Positions 27,544 to 36,512 are shown, counted from the stretch's first letter. The stretch is DNA of 64,000 nt from Streptomyces sp. Ru62 (GCF_002920615.1 NZ_PQSU01000012.1:62001-126000), one strand, 5' to 3'. The notes: generated by a model from the letters alone, not told the origin. Numbers and translations: made by a program.

Positions 27544-28032
27544 TCAGTACGCGCCGAACACGTTGTCGATGGACCCGTACCGGGCGGCCGCGTAGTTGCA
27601 GGCGGCGGTGATGTTGGCGACCGGGTCGTAGATGTCGAAGGACGTTCCGGCCACGTGGTACGCGTTGAACGTCGGGTCGATGACCTGGAGCAGGCCCTTG
27701 GAGGGGATGCCCTTGGCGGCGTTGGAGTCCCAGAGGTTGATGGCCTTCGGGTTGCCCGAGGACTCGCGGATGATGTTGCGGTAGATGCCGTTGTAGGTGC
27801 CCGGGATGTGCTTCTCGGCCATGATCGCAAGCGACTCGCGGATCCAGCCGTCGAGGTTGTCCGGGTAGCCGGCGGGGGTGGTGGCCGCCGTGGTGGCGGT
27901 GCTGGGGGCCGCGGAGGCGCTGGCCGCGCCGATGAGCGGCAGGGCGAGGACGGCGGCACCGGTGCCGGCGGCGGTGAGCGCGCGGACGAGGCGGCTGTTC
28001 CGGGTACGGCGGGGCTGGGCGACAGCAGACAT
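27544..28032 (-). CDS. Secreted lytic transglycosylase-like (SLT) protein
   Basis: 162 residues with a signal peptide (VRALTAAGTGAAVLALPLIG, then ASASAA at about 37-42) and a compact SLT domain. The catalytic Glu is Glu90 in IIRESSGNP; SKGLLQVIDPTF and the C-terminal NITAACNYAAARYGS complete the fold. The family cleaves glycan strands of peptidoglycan outside the cell. The ATG at 28032 has GAGAGG upstream. A c-di-AMP riboswitch fills the leader, so wall cutting is probably switched off when c-di-AMP is high. Confidence 0.9.
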   Translation of the reverse strand: MSAVAQPRRTRNSRLVRALTAAGTGAAVLALPLIGAASASAAPSTATTAATTPAGYPDNLDGWIRESLAIMAEKHIPGTYNGIYRNIIRESSGNPKAINLWDSNAAKGIPSKGLLQVIDPTFNAYHVAGTSFDIYDPVANITAACNYAAARYGSIDNVFGAY

Positions 28033-28049
28033 GGGGGCGTTCCTCTCCG

Positions 28050-28243
28050 GCGCCTGCGAGGTGAGCTGTCGGGTTCGGGCGGGGAGGTGCCCTGCCGTGC
28101 TCCTGACGGAGGCATGGCTTCACCCCTAGCCGTCCCGGCGCGGCGTGTGCCGTTCCGGACCGGCGGCTTACCTGGGTCCCCCGCTCCTGCCGTACGAATG
28201 AGTTCGTCGATGGGTATGCGGGCGGCGGCAGGATTCGGCGTCC
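28050..28243 (-). promoter_or_regulatory. c-di-AMP (ydaO/yuaA) riboswitch
   Basis: Read on the minus strand, the leader contains the conserved blocks of the ydaO class in order: acgccgaatcctgcc (about 28242-28228), ggcaggagcgggggaccca (about 28190-28172), aggggtgaagcc (about 28127-28116) and gcccgaacccgacagct (about 28080-28064). The closing ctcgcaggcg ends about 18 bases before the ATG. The class binds c-di-AMP and typically precedes wall-hydrolase genes in actinobacteria. Its 3' end directly abuts the ribosome site. Confidence 0.9.
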
Positions 28244-28257
28244 GCCCGACGGCCCGG

Positions 28258-28287
28258 AACGTATGCGAGAGCACATGTCGGGAACAA
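28258..28287 (-). promoter_or_regulatory. Possible promoter of the SLT gene
   Basis: On the minus strand TTGTTC (28287-28282) and TACGTT (28263-28258) are 18 bases apart. A start near 28251 would place the riboswitch at the very beginning of the transcript. Confidence 0.4.
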
Positions 28288-28762
28288 GGGCCGGAGTCAT
28301 ACAACGTGCGATTTGACCTTGATCGACGCTGTATGAGCTACTTGATCCTTTGCGGTTGCCAATCCTCAACTCGCCGACGGGGCAAGGGGTCACGGGGGTC
28401 GGGCCGAGGAGGTGGGCCGACCGGGCGCGTGACCCAACTCACGAAATAACAAACAGTTTCAAGTCGGACATGGGGGATTGAGGGGATTCGCCTTTGAAGT
28501 CGGGGTGATGGTGGAACCCGGCATATGGCGAGCGTCGTCGCCGAGGCGAGGGGGCGGTGTCCGGATTACTCTTATATGGATAAAAATCCGCTCACACTGT
28601 GTGATCAAAACCATGCCGGTCATGATCCGGTATCGCCCGGGCTGGACCGGTGGGCGCTATCGGTGATCGAAAGAGGACCGGATACGCTGACTTGAGTGAT
28701 GGCAGCGACCTATCGACAAACCGTGTAATCGCCAGCAGACACCAGCAGACAGGAGACCCCTC
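28288..28762. other. Upstream region of the polyprenyl synthase
   Basis: 475 bases with no supported gene. It includes an inverted repeat tcatacaacg / cgctgtatga (28297-28306 and 28327-28336, one mismatch). An unusually AT-rich patch lies near 28565-28590, followed directly by the 13-bp palindrome tcacactgtgtga (28592-28604). The hexamer GATACGCT near 28680 could be part of a -10 region for the plus-strand gene. Confidence 0.5.
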
Positions 28763-29773
28763 GTGACCGTCGTCGGGCCGTTCGGGCTGAGCGTGCGGGA
28801 CCAGGCTCTGGAAGCCGATGTCCAGGCCGGATTGGCGGCTGTCGAGGAAGGCTTGCTCGAAGCCACCAAGAGCGAGGTCCCGTTCATCACGGGGGCGGCG
28901 CAGCACCTCGTGCGGGCGGGCGGGAAGCGGTTCCGGCCACTCCTCGTGATGCTCGCCGCCCAGTTCGGCGACCCCTACGCGCCGGGCGTGGTGCCCTCCG
29001 CCGTCGTCGTGGAGCTGACCCATCTGGCCACGCTGTACCACGACGACGTCATGGACGAGGCGGCCGTACGGCGTGGCGTGGACAGCGCCAACACCCGCTG
29101 GGGCAACTCCGTCGCGGTCCTCACCGGCGACTTCCTCTTCGCCCGTGCCTCCCAGATCCTCGCCGACCTCGGTCCCGAGGCGGTCCGGGTGCAGGCACTC
29201 GCGTTCGAACGGCTCGTCACCGGCCAGATCCTGGAGACCGCGGGTCCCTCGGACGGCCGAGACCCGGTCGAGCACTATCTGGACGTGCTGGCCGGCAAGA
29301 CGGGCTCCCTGGTGGCGGTGTCGTGCCGGTTCGGCGCGATGATGTCCGGCGCGGACGAGACGGTCGTCGACGTCCTCACCCAGTACGGCGAACGGCTCGG
29401 CGTCGCCTTCCAGCTCGCCGACGACGTCCTGGACATCGCCTCCGACTCCCACGAGTCCGGCAAGACCCCGGGCACCGACCTGCGTGAGGGAATCCCGACC
29501 CTGCCGGTGCTCCGGCTGCGCGAGCGGGCCGCCCGGCTGGGGCTGGCGGAGGACGTCGCGCTGTGCGAGCTGCTGGACTCCGACCTCAGCGACGACGCCC
29601 GGCACGCCGAGGCGCTGGCCGCGCTGCGCGCGCACCCCGCGCTGGAGCAGGCCCGGCGGGACACCGTGCGGTACGCGGAGGAGGCGCGGGCCGCGCTCGC
29701 CCCGCTGCGCGAGTGCGATGCCAAGGCGGCGCTGATCGAGCTGTGCGACGCGGTCGTGCACCGCGCGGGCTGA
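28763..29773 (+). CDS. Long-chain polyprenyl diphosphate synthase
   Basis: 336 residues from a GTG with CAGGAG upstream. A trans-prenyltransferase that extends farnesyl- or geranylgeranyl-diphosphate with isopentenyl units. Both Asp-rich motifs are present: DDVMD (94-98) and DDVLD (220-224), with GGKRFRP and the GKT region. No bulky residue precedes the first motif, which fits a long product. Given the nearby menaquinone genes it most likely makes the menaquinone side chain (C40-C45 in streptomycetes). Mycobacteria also keep such a gene close to menG, menJ and htpX. Confidence 0.92.
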   Translation: MTVVGPFGLSVRDQALEADVQAGLAAVEEGLLEATKSEVPFITGAAQHLVRAGGKRFRPLLVMLAAQFGDPYAPGVVPSAVVVELTHLATLYHDDVMDEAAVRRGVDSANTRWGNSVAVLTGDFLFARASQILADLGPEAVRVQALAFERLVTGQILETAGPSDGRDPVEHYLDVLAGKTGSLVAVSCRFGAMMSGADETVVDVLTQYGERLGVAFQLADDVLDIASDSHESGKTPGTDLREGIPTLPVLRLRERAARLGLAEDVALCELLDSDLSDDARHAEALAALRAHPALEQARRDTVRYAEEARAALAPLRECDAKAALIELCDAVVHRAG

Positions 29774-29808
29774 CCCGGCCGGTCACCCGTACGGGCCCCG
29801 GCGCCCGG

Positions 29809-29826
29809 CCGACCCCTACGGGTCGG
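29809..29826 (+). terminator. Hairpin after the polyprenyl synthase
   Basis: ccgaccc-ctac-gggtcgg, perfect 7-bp arms with a 4-base loop, 36 bases past the stop. A second partial stem, accc-gta-cggg, lies just before it. Confidence 0.55.
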
Positions 29827-30028
29827 GTGGAGAAACGGCCGCCGGGTGTCATACCGCAGGTGTAGACGGAGTTGCCTCCGAGGTCTGACGCTTGTTCACA
29901 GCCGATTTGGTCAGATGGACACCACGGAAATCACCACTCCTCACCGTTTCGGGTGAGAATGGCGGCTCAGGGTGGACCAGCGGACCAGCGTGAGGACAGC
30001 CGCCGCCGACGACGGAGGTAAGGCACAC

Positions 30029-31240
30029 ATGGCACCGTACGAATCCGACGACGCAGTGGGCGCCGCGCAGGACGAGCACCCGCGCTCCGGCCGGCGCAAG
30101 GCCGCCCGGTACGCCGTGCCGGTCGCGGTGGTGGGGGTGGCGGCGGCCACGATCGGGCTGGTCCCGGCGCTCGCCGACTCCGGTGACCCCGACCTGCCGA
30201 AGATCAGCGCACAGCAGCTCATCGAGAAGATCGCCAAGTCGGACGTGCAGCAGCTGTCCGGCACGGTGAAGATCAGCACCGACCTCGGCCTGCCCGACCT
30301 CGGCGGCCTGGAGAACGGCCTGATGTCCGGCGCGGGACGGGGCGGCTCGGGCGACGGCTCCTCCGCCGACCCGCAGACCAAGCTCACCGAGCTGGTCTCC
30401 GGCACGCACACCCTGCGCGTCGCCGCCGACGGTCCGGACCGGCAGAAGCTGTCGCTGCTGGAGAGCGGCGCCGAGTACAGCCTGATCCACGACGGCAAGG
30501 ACGTCTGGGGCTACGACAGCAAGAGCAACGAGGTCTACCACTCCACCGGAGCCGCCTCCGGCAAGGAGCACGAGGCCAAGCCGCCGGCCACGCCCAAGGA
30601 CTTCGCCGACCAGGCCCTGAAGTCGGTGGACGACACCACGTCCGTCACCGTCGACGGCACCGCGCAGGTCGCCGGGCGCGACGCCTACAAGCTGCTGATC
30701 CGGCCCAAGCAGTCCGGCACCACGGTCGGCGCGATCAGCATCGCCGTGGACGCGAAGACCGGCATGCCGCTGAAGTTCACGCTGACCCCGAGGAGCGGCG
30801 GCGCCGCCGTGCTCGACGCGGGCTTCACCCAGGTCTCCTTCGCCCGGCCGGCCGCCTCCACGTTCGACTTCACGCCGCCCAAGGGCGCGAAGGTCACCGA
30901 GGAGGAGGACGCCGCCGGGGCCCGGGAGCACACCCGGGAGCACGGCGAGGGCTTCGCCGGGGGCCTGGAGGGCAAGGACGGGCTGAAGGTGCTGGGCAAG
31001 GGCTGGACGTCCGTCGCCACCTTCGACACCGGTGCCAAGGGCGGCCTGCCGACCGGCTCCCAGGGCGGTGACCTCGGCGGCTTCCTCGGTTCGCTCGGCG
31101 ACCCGGTCTCCGGGAAGTTCGGCAAGGGCACGGTCTTCTCCACCCGCCTGGTCAACGCCCTGATCACCGACGACGGCAAGGTGTACGCCGGCACGGTGAC
31201 CAAGGAGGCCCTGGTGAAGGCGGCCGACGCGGGGAAGTGA
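30029..31240 (+). CDS. LolA-like exported protein
   Basis: 403 residues from the ATG at 30029, with GGAGG upstream. A single N-terminal membrane segment (YAVPVAVVGVAAATIGLVPA, about residues 27-46) serves as signal or anchor. The outside part resembles the LolA/LolB lipid-binding beta fold, with a DVWGYDSKSNEVYH strand pair and an IAVDAKTGMPLKFTL strand. Gly/Ser-rich linkers interrupt it near residues 100 and 300. LolA proteins carry lipoproteins in Gram-negatives; in a monoderm the ligand is unknown. The ABC transporter 54 bases downstream is probably in the same operon. Confidence 0.7.
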   Translation: MAPYESDDAVGAAQDEHPRSGRRKAARYAVPVAVVGVAAATIGLVPALADSGDPDLPKISAQQLIEKIAKSDVQQLSGTVKISTDLGLPDLGGLENGLMSGAGRGGSGDGSSADPQTKLTELVSGTHTLRVAADGPDRQKLSLLESGAEYSLIHDGKDVWGYDSKSNEVYHSTGAASGKEHEAKPPATPKDFADQALKSVDDTTSVTVDGTAQVAGRDAYKLLIRPKQSGTTVGAISIAVDAKTGMPLKFTLTPRSGGAAVLDAGFTQVSFARPAASTFDFTPPKGAKVTEEEDAAGAREHTREHGEGFAGGLEGKDGLKVLGKGWTSVATFDTGAKGGLPTGSQGGDLGGFLGSLGDPVSGKFGKGTVFSTRLVNALITDDGKVYAGTVTKEALVKAADAGK

Positions 31241-31294
31241 CCTCCCGGGCACACCGCACCGGATGAGACGAACCGGATGAACCGAGGGGAGCCG

Positions 31295-32269
31295 ATGGAC
31301 GAGCCGTCCGCCACGCAGCCGGAACCGGGCGACGCGACGGCGAGTGTGATCGCCACGCGCGGCCTCACCAAGCGCTACCGCGGCGGACAGCTCGCCGTGG
31401 ACGGTCTCGACCTGACCGTCCCAGCGGGCAGCGTCTTCGGCTTCCTCGGCCCGAACGGCTCCGGCAAGACCACCACGATCCGCATGCTGATGGGCCTGAT
31501 CGAGCCGACCGCGGGCACCGCCTGGGTGCTCGGCCGGCCCATGCCGCGCGCGGCCCGTACGGTCCTTCCGCAGGTCGGCGCACTCATCGAGGGCCCCGCC
31601 CTGTACGGCTTCCTCTCCGGCCGGGACAACCTGCTGCGCTACGACGCCGCGGACCCGACCGCCGACCCGCGCAGCCGGAGCGCCCGCGTCGCCGCGGCGC
31701 TGGACCGGGTCGGTCTCGCGGCAGCCGCCGGCAAGAAGGCGAAGGCGTACTCGCTCGGCATGAAACAGCGCCTGGGACTGGCCGCCGCGCTGCTCCAGCC
31801 GCGCAGCCTGCTCGTCCTGGACGAGCCCACCAACGGCCTCGACCCGCAGGGCATGCGTGAGATCCGCACCCTGATCAGGGAGCTGGCCGCCGACGGCACG
31901 ACCGTCTTCCTCTCCTCCCACCTCCTCGACGAGATCGAGCAGGTGTGCACCCATGCGGCGGTCATGGCGCAAGGCCGGCTCGTCACCCAGGGCGCGGTGG
32001 CCGACCTGGCCGCCGGGGCCCGCGACCGGCTGGTGGTGACCACCCCGGACCCGGCGGAGGCGGCACGCGTGCTGAAGGAACTGGGCGTCGGTGACGTGAC
32101 GGCCGACGGGGACCGGGTCACCGGTGAGCCGCCCGCGCGGGATCTGGCCGAGGTGACCGCGGCCCTGGTCACGGCGGGCGTCCGGGTCCGGGGCCTGACC
32201 GTCGAACGGGCCTCGCTGGAGGACGCGTTCGTGGCACTGACCGGGGAGGGCTTCGATGTCGCGGGCTGA
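31295..32269 (+). CDS. ABC transporter ATPase
   Basis: 324 residues from the ATG at 31295, whose GAGGGGAG makes it a better start than the ATG at 31277. Walker A GPNGSGKTT (52-60), signature YSLGMKQRLGLA, Walker B LLVLDEPTNGLD and an H-loop (SSHLLDE) are complete. The C-terminal domain is typical of CcmA/DrrA-type exporters. It overlaps the permease gene by 14 bases, so the two form one exporter of unknown cargo. Confidence 0.93.
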   Translation: MDEPSATQPEPGDATASVIATRGLTKRYRGGQLAVDGLDLTVPAGSVFGFLGPNGSGKTTTIRMLMGLIEPTAGTAWVLGRPMPRAARTVLPQVGALIEGPALYGFLSGRDNLLRYDAADPTADPRSRSARVAAALDRVGLAAAAGKKAKAYSLGMKQRLGLAAALLQPRSLLVLDEPTNGLDPQGMREIRTLIRELAADGTTVFLSSHLLDEIEQVCTHAAVMAQGRLVTQGAVADLAAGARDRLVVTTPDPAEAARVLKELGVGDVTADGDRVTGEPPARDLAEVTAALVTAGVRVRGLTVERASLEDAFVALTGEGFDVAG

Positions 32270-33137
32270 TGTGCTCCAGGCGGGTGCCGGGCGCCGGCCG
32301 AACCCCCTGTGGACCCTCGGGCTGCTGCGCAGCGAGCTGGTCACCACCGTCCGCCGCTGGCGCACGCTGGCCCTGCTCGGGGTGCTGGCAGCGGTGCCGG
32401 TGCTGGTCGGGATCGCCGTGAAGATCGAGACGCGGGGCGGCGGGCCGGCGGGCGGAGGCGGCGAGGGCCCGGCGTTCATCTCGCAGATCACCAACAACGG
32501 CCTGTTCCTGGTGTTCACCGCGCTGGCCGCGACCCTGCCGTTCTTCCTGCCGATGGCGGTCGGTGTCGTCGCGGGCGACGCGATCGCCGGGGAGGCGGGC
32601 GCGGGCACCCTGCGCTATCTGCTGGTCGCCCCGGCCGGCCGCACCCGGCTGCTGCTCACCAAGTACGCGACGGTGCTGGCCTTCTGTCTGCTGGCCACGC
32701 TGGTCGTCGCCGTCTCGGCGCTGCTGGTCGGCGCGCTGCTCTTCCCGCTCGGCGAGCTGACGACGATCTCCGGCACCCGGATCAGCTTCGCCGAGGGGCT
32801 CGGCCGCGCCCTGCTGATCGCCCTGGTCGTGGCCGCGTCACTGGTCGGTGTGGCGGCCCTCGGCCTGTTCGTGTCGACGCTCACCAACAGCGGCATCGCG
32901 GCGATGGCCACCACGGTCGGCCTGCTCATCACCGTGCAGATCGTCGACCAGATACCCCAGCTCCACGCGCTCCAGCCGTACCTGTTCCCGCACTACTGGC
33001 TGTCCTTCGCCGACCTGATGCGCGACCCGGTCTACTGGGACGACCTGGTGAAGAACCTCGGGCTCCAGGCGTTGTACGCGGCCGTGTTCGGCGCGGCGGC
33101 CTGGGCGCGGTTCACGGCGAAGGACATCAACGCCTAG
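32256..33137 (+). CDS. ABC-2 type transporter permease
   Basis: 293 residues with about six membrane helices. It has the ABC-2 family layout: the first helix (LALLGVLAAVPVLVGIAV), then a GDAIAGEAGAGTLRYLLVAP cytosolic coupling segment and paired helices. It partners the ATPase that overlaps it upstream. Its stop lies in a hairpin shared with the convergent reductase gene. Confidence 0.9.
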   Translation: MSRADVLQAGAGRRPNPLWTLGLLRSELVTTVRRWRTLALLGVLAAVPVLVGIAVKIETRGGGPAGGGGEGPAFISQITNNGLFLVFTALAATLPFFLPMAVGVVAGDAIAGEAGAGTLRYLLVAPAGRTRLLLTKYATVLAFCLLATLVVAVSALLVGALLFPLGELTTISGTRISFAEGLGRALLIALVVAASLVGVAALGLFVSTLTNSGIAAMATTVGLLITVQIVDQIPQLHALQPYLFPHYWLSFADLMRDPVYWDDLVKNLGLQALYAAVFGAAAWARFTAKDINA

Positions 33138-33159
33138 CGCCCGCTCACCGGAGCGGGGC
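33138..33159. terminator. Bidirectional hairpin between convergent genes
   Basis: cgcccgctc-accg-gagcggggcg: 7 perfect base pairs plus partial extension, starting at the permease stop and overlapping the last codons of the minus-strand reductase gene. It could end transcription from both sides. Confidence 0.6.
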
Positions 33160-33747
33160 GCCGGCCGTCTCGTGCGGGAAGCGCGCGAGGGGTGCGTCCT
33201 GCGCGAAGAACGTCTTCGCGCGGGCCAGCGCATCGGCGTCCCCGCGTACGTCGCCCGGCGCGCTGCCGTTGCCGAGCAGGACCCCGCCGAAGCGCATCCG
33301 CAGGTAGGCGGCCGAGTTGTTGAGCGTGCCGGCGTACGGGTCGGCGACCGACGGCTCGTCGTCCGCCAGCGCGGCGATGCCCCAGAGGGTGCGGCCGGCC
33401 ATCGTCGCCTTGAAGTCGACGCCGGGGGTGCGCAGCCAGGCCGACCAGTAGTCCAGGTAGCGCTTGGTCAGGCTGGACACCGAGTACCAGTACAGCGGCG
33501 AGGCGATCACGATGTCGGTCGCCGCCAGCGTGGCGTCCAGCAGCAGTCCGGCCGGGGTGTCCGGGGACGGCCGGACGTGGTCGCTGTCGTGCCGCAGGTC
33601 CACGAAGTCGGGCAGGGGGTGGTCGGCGAGGCGGATCCAGTGCTGTTGGGTGTCGCCGGGCAGTTGCGCGGCGGCCTCGCGGGCCAGCAGTTCGGTGTTG
33701 CCCGCCTCGCGGGCGCTGCCCAGGACGAAGAGGAAGCGGCGGCTCAT
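33145..33747 (-). CDS. NADPH-dependent FMN reductase / flavodoxin-fold oxidoreductase
   Basis: 200 residues. The N-terminal FLFVLGSAREAGNTELLA is the flavin-phosphate loop of this fold, and IVIASPLYWYSVSSLTKRYLD is the second FMN-contacting segment. The family reduces flavins, quinones or azo compounds with NAD(P)H in the cytosol. Substrate unknown. It is divergent from the unrecognised gene at 33943. Confidence 0.85.
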   Translation of the reverse strand: MSRRFLFVLGSAREAGNTELLAREAAAQLPGDTQQHWIRLADHPLPDFVDLRHDSDHVRPSPDTPAGLLLDATLAATDIVIASPLYWYSVSSLTKRYLDYWSAWLRTPGVDFKATMAGRTLWGIAALADDEPSVADPYAGTLNNSAAYLRMRFGGVLLGNGSAPGDVRGDADALARAKTFFAQDAPLARFPHETAGAPLR

Positions 33748-33942
33748 GGGTCCCCCAGATGCGTCATGTCGTACCCCGAATTAATGCATGCGCATTCTAT
33801 GCACACGCAAGCAATCTTCGCCAGGGTGCGGCTGGTGCGAGGCTGTGACGCCGCGGTGACGTGGAAACCGCGGGGGAGCGGACACACTGGTGGGCAGGAC
33901 GCGTACGACCGGATCGCGACGCCGGGGGAGTGAGGGACACCG

Positions 33943-34947
33943 ATGGCTGGAGTCAGCTTCGAGAAGAAGCGGGCGCCGCAGCCCGTGGGTCGTCCGGCGG
34001 CGGTGTCCGTCCGGGTGTTCGGCACGGGAGGCGCGTCGGTGGACGGGGCATCGGTCGTGGCGGCACCGGGCCAGGAGATCCAGCAGGCCGTGCTCGACCA
34101 CCTCCAGCGCCTGGCCATCAGCGTCGGCGCGCCCATACGCGCCACGGTCCACGACGACCTGGGGGGCTGCGTGGTCCCCCTGGAGGTCTCGGCGGACGGC
34201 TCCAGCCGGGTGACGGGGGAGGCGGTCCGGTTGGCCCCGCGGCCGGCGGCGGCCGGGACACGGGGCACCGTGCAGGCCCCGACCGGGCCGTTCGGACCGG
34301 CGCCGGTGACGAACGAGCCCGACACGGGCACCCAGGGCCCCACGGCTGACAGCCCCCTCGTCGCCGTACCGCCGGAGCCCTCCGCCCCCGCCCCCGCCCC
34401 CACCCCCACTCCGGCCCGTGGCTTCGACGCGGTCGCCGAGGAGGTGCTCGGCGACGGGCCGCTGACCGAGACCGCCGAGGGCGCGAAGCTGCTCACCGAG
34501 CCGATGCGCCGGATCAACGAGGCCGTGCGGGCGGGCCGGATCGACACGGCGGCGGAACTGGCCGACCGGACGCTCGCCGAGGCCACCGCCGTGTTCGGAC
34601 CGCGCCACGCCGAGGTGCTGCACCTGCTCGAACTGTCCGCCTACATCGCCTACCTGGCCGGTGACCCGGTCCGCGCCTTCCGGCTGTCCCTGGACGTGGC
34701 CCGGCAGCGCCGCCAGGCACGGGACGGGGAGGCCGCCTACGACAACGTGCGCAGCGCGGCCACCGCCTGGCGCGCGGTGCGCGACCCGGAGGAGGGACTG
34801 CGGCTGGGCCGCGACCTGATCGACCTGTGGACGGACCTCACCACCGAGCCGGGTCCCGCCGCGGAGGACCCCGGCCCGCTGGAGTCCGCCCGCGCCCGCA
34901 TGGTCCGCCTGACCGACCGCGCGGCGAAGGCGGCGGCGCGGGCGTGA
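33943..34947 (+). CDS. Unrecognised two-domain cytosolic protein
   Basis: 334 residues from an ATG preceded by GGGGGAGTGAGGG. I do not recognise a named family. Residues about 15-95 look like an alpha/beta domain, ending in a GGCVVPLEVSADGSSRV strand pair. A Pro/Ala-rich linker (about 100-165) follows. The last half is all-helical and resembles tetratricopeptide units (ELADRTLAEATAVFGPRHAEV, then a LELSAYIAYLAGDPVRAF pair). There is no signal peptide or membrane helix. A scaffold or signalling adaptor is a guess. Confidence 0.75.
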   Translation: MAGVSFEKKRAPQPVGRPAAVSVRVFGTGGASVDGASVVAAPGQEIQQAVLDHLQRLAISVGAPIRATVHDDLGGCVVPLEVSADGSSRVTGEAVRLAPRPAAAGTRGTVQAPTGPFGPAPVTNEPDTGTQGPTADSPLVAVPPEPSAPAPAPTPTPARGFDAVAEEVLGDGPLTETAEGAKLLTEPMRRINEAVRAGRIDTAAELADRTLAEATAVFGPRHAEVLHLLELSAYIAYLAGDPVRAFRLSLDVARQRRQARDGEAAYDNVRSAATAWRAVRDPEEGLRLGRDLIDLWTDLTTEPGPAAEDPGPLESARARMVRLTDRAAKAAARA

Positions 34948-34978
34948 CCGGTCCCGGGCGGAGCGGGCGCACCCGGGG

Positions 34979-35446
34979 TCACTGCACGCAGAACTCGTTG
35001 TCCTCCGGGTCCGCCATCAGCACCCACTGGCCCGCGGGCTCCTTGACCTCGCGCACCACCCGCGCGCCCAGCGCCTGAAGGCGCGTCACCTCGTCCGCGC
35101 GCCGTTCCGGGCCGGCGTGGACGTCGAGGTGGAGCCGGTTCTTCACGGTCTTCGGCTCCGGTACCCGCTGGAACAGCAACCGCCGCCCGAGCCCGGTGCC
35201 GGTCTCGGGGTCGTACGGGTCGTCGGGGTGCCGTACGGCGATCAGGTCACGGAACGCGGGCCGCCCGTGGTACTCGACGGTGGCCTCCCCGGACAGCGCG
35301 CCGAAGGACAGCAGCCGTTCGACGAGGGCGCTGTTGTCCTCGGGGAGGTAGTGCAGCGCGGCGGCCCAGAAGTCGGCCTGTGCGTGCGGGTCGGCCGCGT
35401 CGATGACGAGCTTCCAGTGCAGGGGGGCGGGCGCCTGTGTGGTCAT
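34979..35446 (-). CDS. VOC-family (glyoxalase-like) protein
   Basis: 155 residues from the ATG at 35446. Two beta-alpha-beta-beta-beta halves are visible: the N-terminal HWKLVIDAADPHAQADFWAA half and the C-terminal NRLHLDVHAGPERRADEV half, ending VLMADPEDNEFCV. This is the common streptomycete subgroup of unknown substrate related to glyoxalase and bleomycin-resistance folds. A TATAAG lies eight bases upstream of the ATG, so the mRNA may be leaderless. Confidence 0.85.
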   Translation of the reverse strand: MTTQAPAPLHWKLVIDAADPHAQADFWAAALHYLPEDNSALVERLLSFGALSGEATVEYHGRPAFRDLIAVRHPDDPYDPETGTGLGRRLLFQRVPEPKTVKNRLHLDVHAGPERRADEVTRLQALGARVVREVKEPAGQWVLMADPEDNEFCVQ

Positions 35447-35519
35447 GGCCCCCACTTATAGCCGGACGCGTCGGCGGAGGGGGGCGCTCCGCCCACTCGG
35501 GCGACTGTCGCCCCTCGGG

Positions 35520-36512
35520 TCAGGCATCCGCCCGAGTCGACGCCGGGGCCGACGGAGCAGCGGAAGCCGACGGCGACGGCGATGTCCCGACCGCGCGGGC
35601 GCTCGGCACCGCGAGCCGCGCCGGTCGCCTCGCCCACCGCAGCGCGTCGCCCGTGAGCAGGATGAGCGCCAGCCAGACCAGCGCGAACCCGGCCCACCGC
35701 TCGGCCGGCATGGCCTCGTGGAAGTACAGGACGCCGAGCAGGAACTGGAAGATCGGGGCCAGGTACTGCAGCAGGCCCAGCGTGGACAGGGGCACGCGGA
35801 TCGCCGCCGCGCCGAAGCAGACCAGCGGGAGGGCGGTGACGATGCCCGTGGAGGCGAGCAGGGCGGCGTGTCCGGCGCCCTCGTTCAGGAAACTGGCCTC
35901 GCCGTGCGCGGTCAGCCACAGCAGATAGCCGAGCGCCGGCAGGAACTGGATGGCGGTCTCGGCGGCCAGCGACTCGACACCGCCGAGGTCCACCTTCTTC
36001 TTCACCAGCCCGTAGGTGGCGAAGGAGAAGGCGAGGCAGAGGGAGATCCACGGCGGGCGGCCGTAGCCCACGGTCAGTACGACGACGGCGGCGAGGCCCA
36101 CACCGACCGCCGCCCACTGCACGGGCCGCAGCCGCTCCTTGAGGAGAAGCACGCCCATCGCGATGGTGACCAGCGGGTTGATGAAGTAGCCGAGCGAGGC
36201 CTCGACCACATGGCCGGCGTTCACCGCCCAGATGTAGACGCCCCAGTTCACGGTGATGACACCGGCCGCCACGGCTATGAGGCCGAGCCGCCGGGGCTGG
36301 CGCAGCAGCTCTCCGGCCCAGGCCCAGCGGCGTACGAAGAGCAGCGCGGCGGCGACGAACACCAGGGACCACACCATGCGGTGGGCCAGGATCTCCATGG
36401 CGCCGGCCGGTTTGAGCAGCGGCCAGAACAGGGGCACCAGGCCCCACATCCCGTAGGCGGCGAAGCCGTTCAGCAGACCTGTGCGGTGCTCACCCTCGGA
36501 CGTCCCGGCCAC
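35520..36512 (-). CDS. rarD: RarD-like EamA-family transporter
   Basis: 330 residues from a GTG with AAGGAGG close upstream. About ten membrane helices in two EamA repeats; GFAAYGMWGLVPLFWPLLK at the N-terminus and HRMVWSLVFVA are characteristic of RarD. The family belongs to the drug/metabolite transporter superfamily; the cargo is not known. The C-terminal 30 residues are Ala/Ser-rich. Confidence 0.9.
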   Translation of the reverse strand: MAGTSEGEHRTGLLNGFAAYGMWGLVPLFWPLLKPAGAMEILAHRMVWSLVFVAAALLFVRRWAWAGELLRQPRRLGLIAVAAGVITVNWGVYIWAVNAGHVVEASLGYFINPLVTIAMGVLLLKERLRPVQWAAVGVGLAAVVVLTVGYGRPPWISLCLAFSFATYGLVKKKVDLGGVESLAAETAIQFLPALGYLLWLTAHGEASFLNEGAGHAALLASTGIVTALPLVCFGAAAIRVPLSTLGLLQYLAPIFQFLLGVLYFHEAMPAERWAGFALVWLALILLTGDALRWARRPARLAVPSARAVGTSPSPSASAAPSAPASTRADA

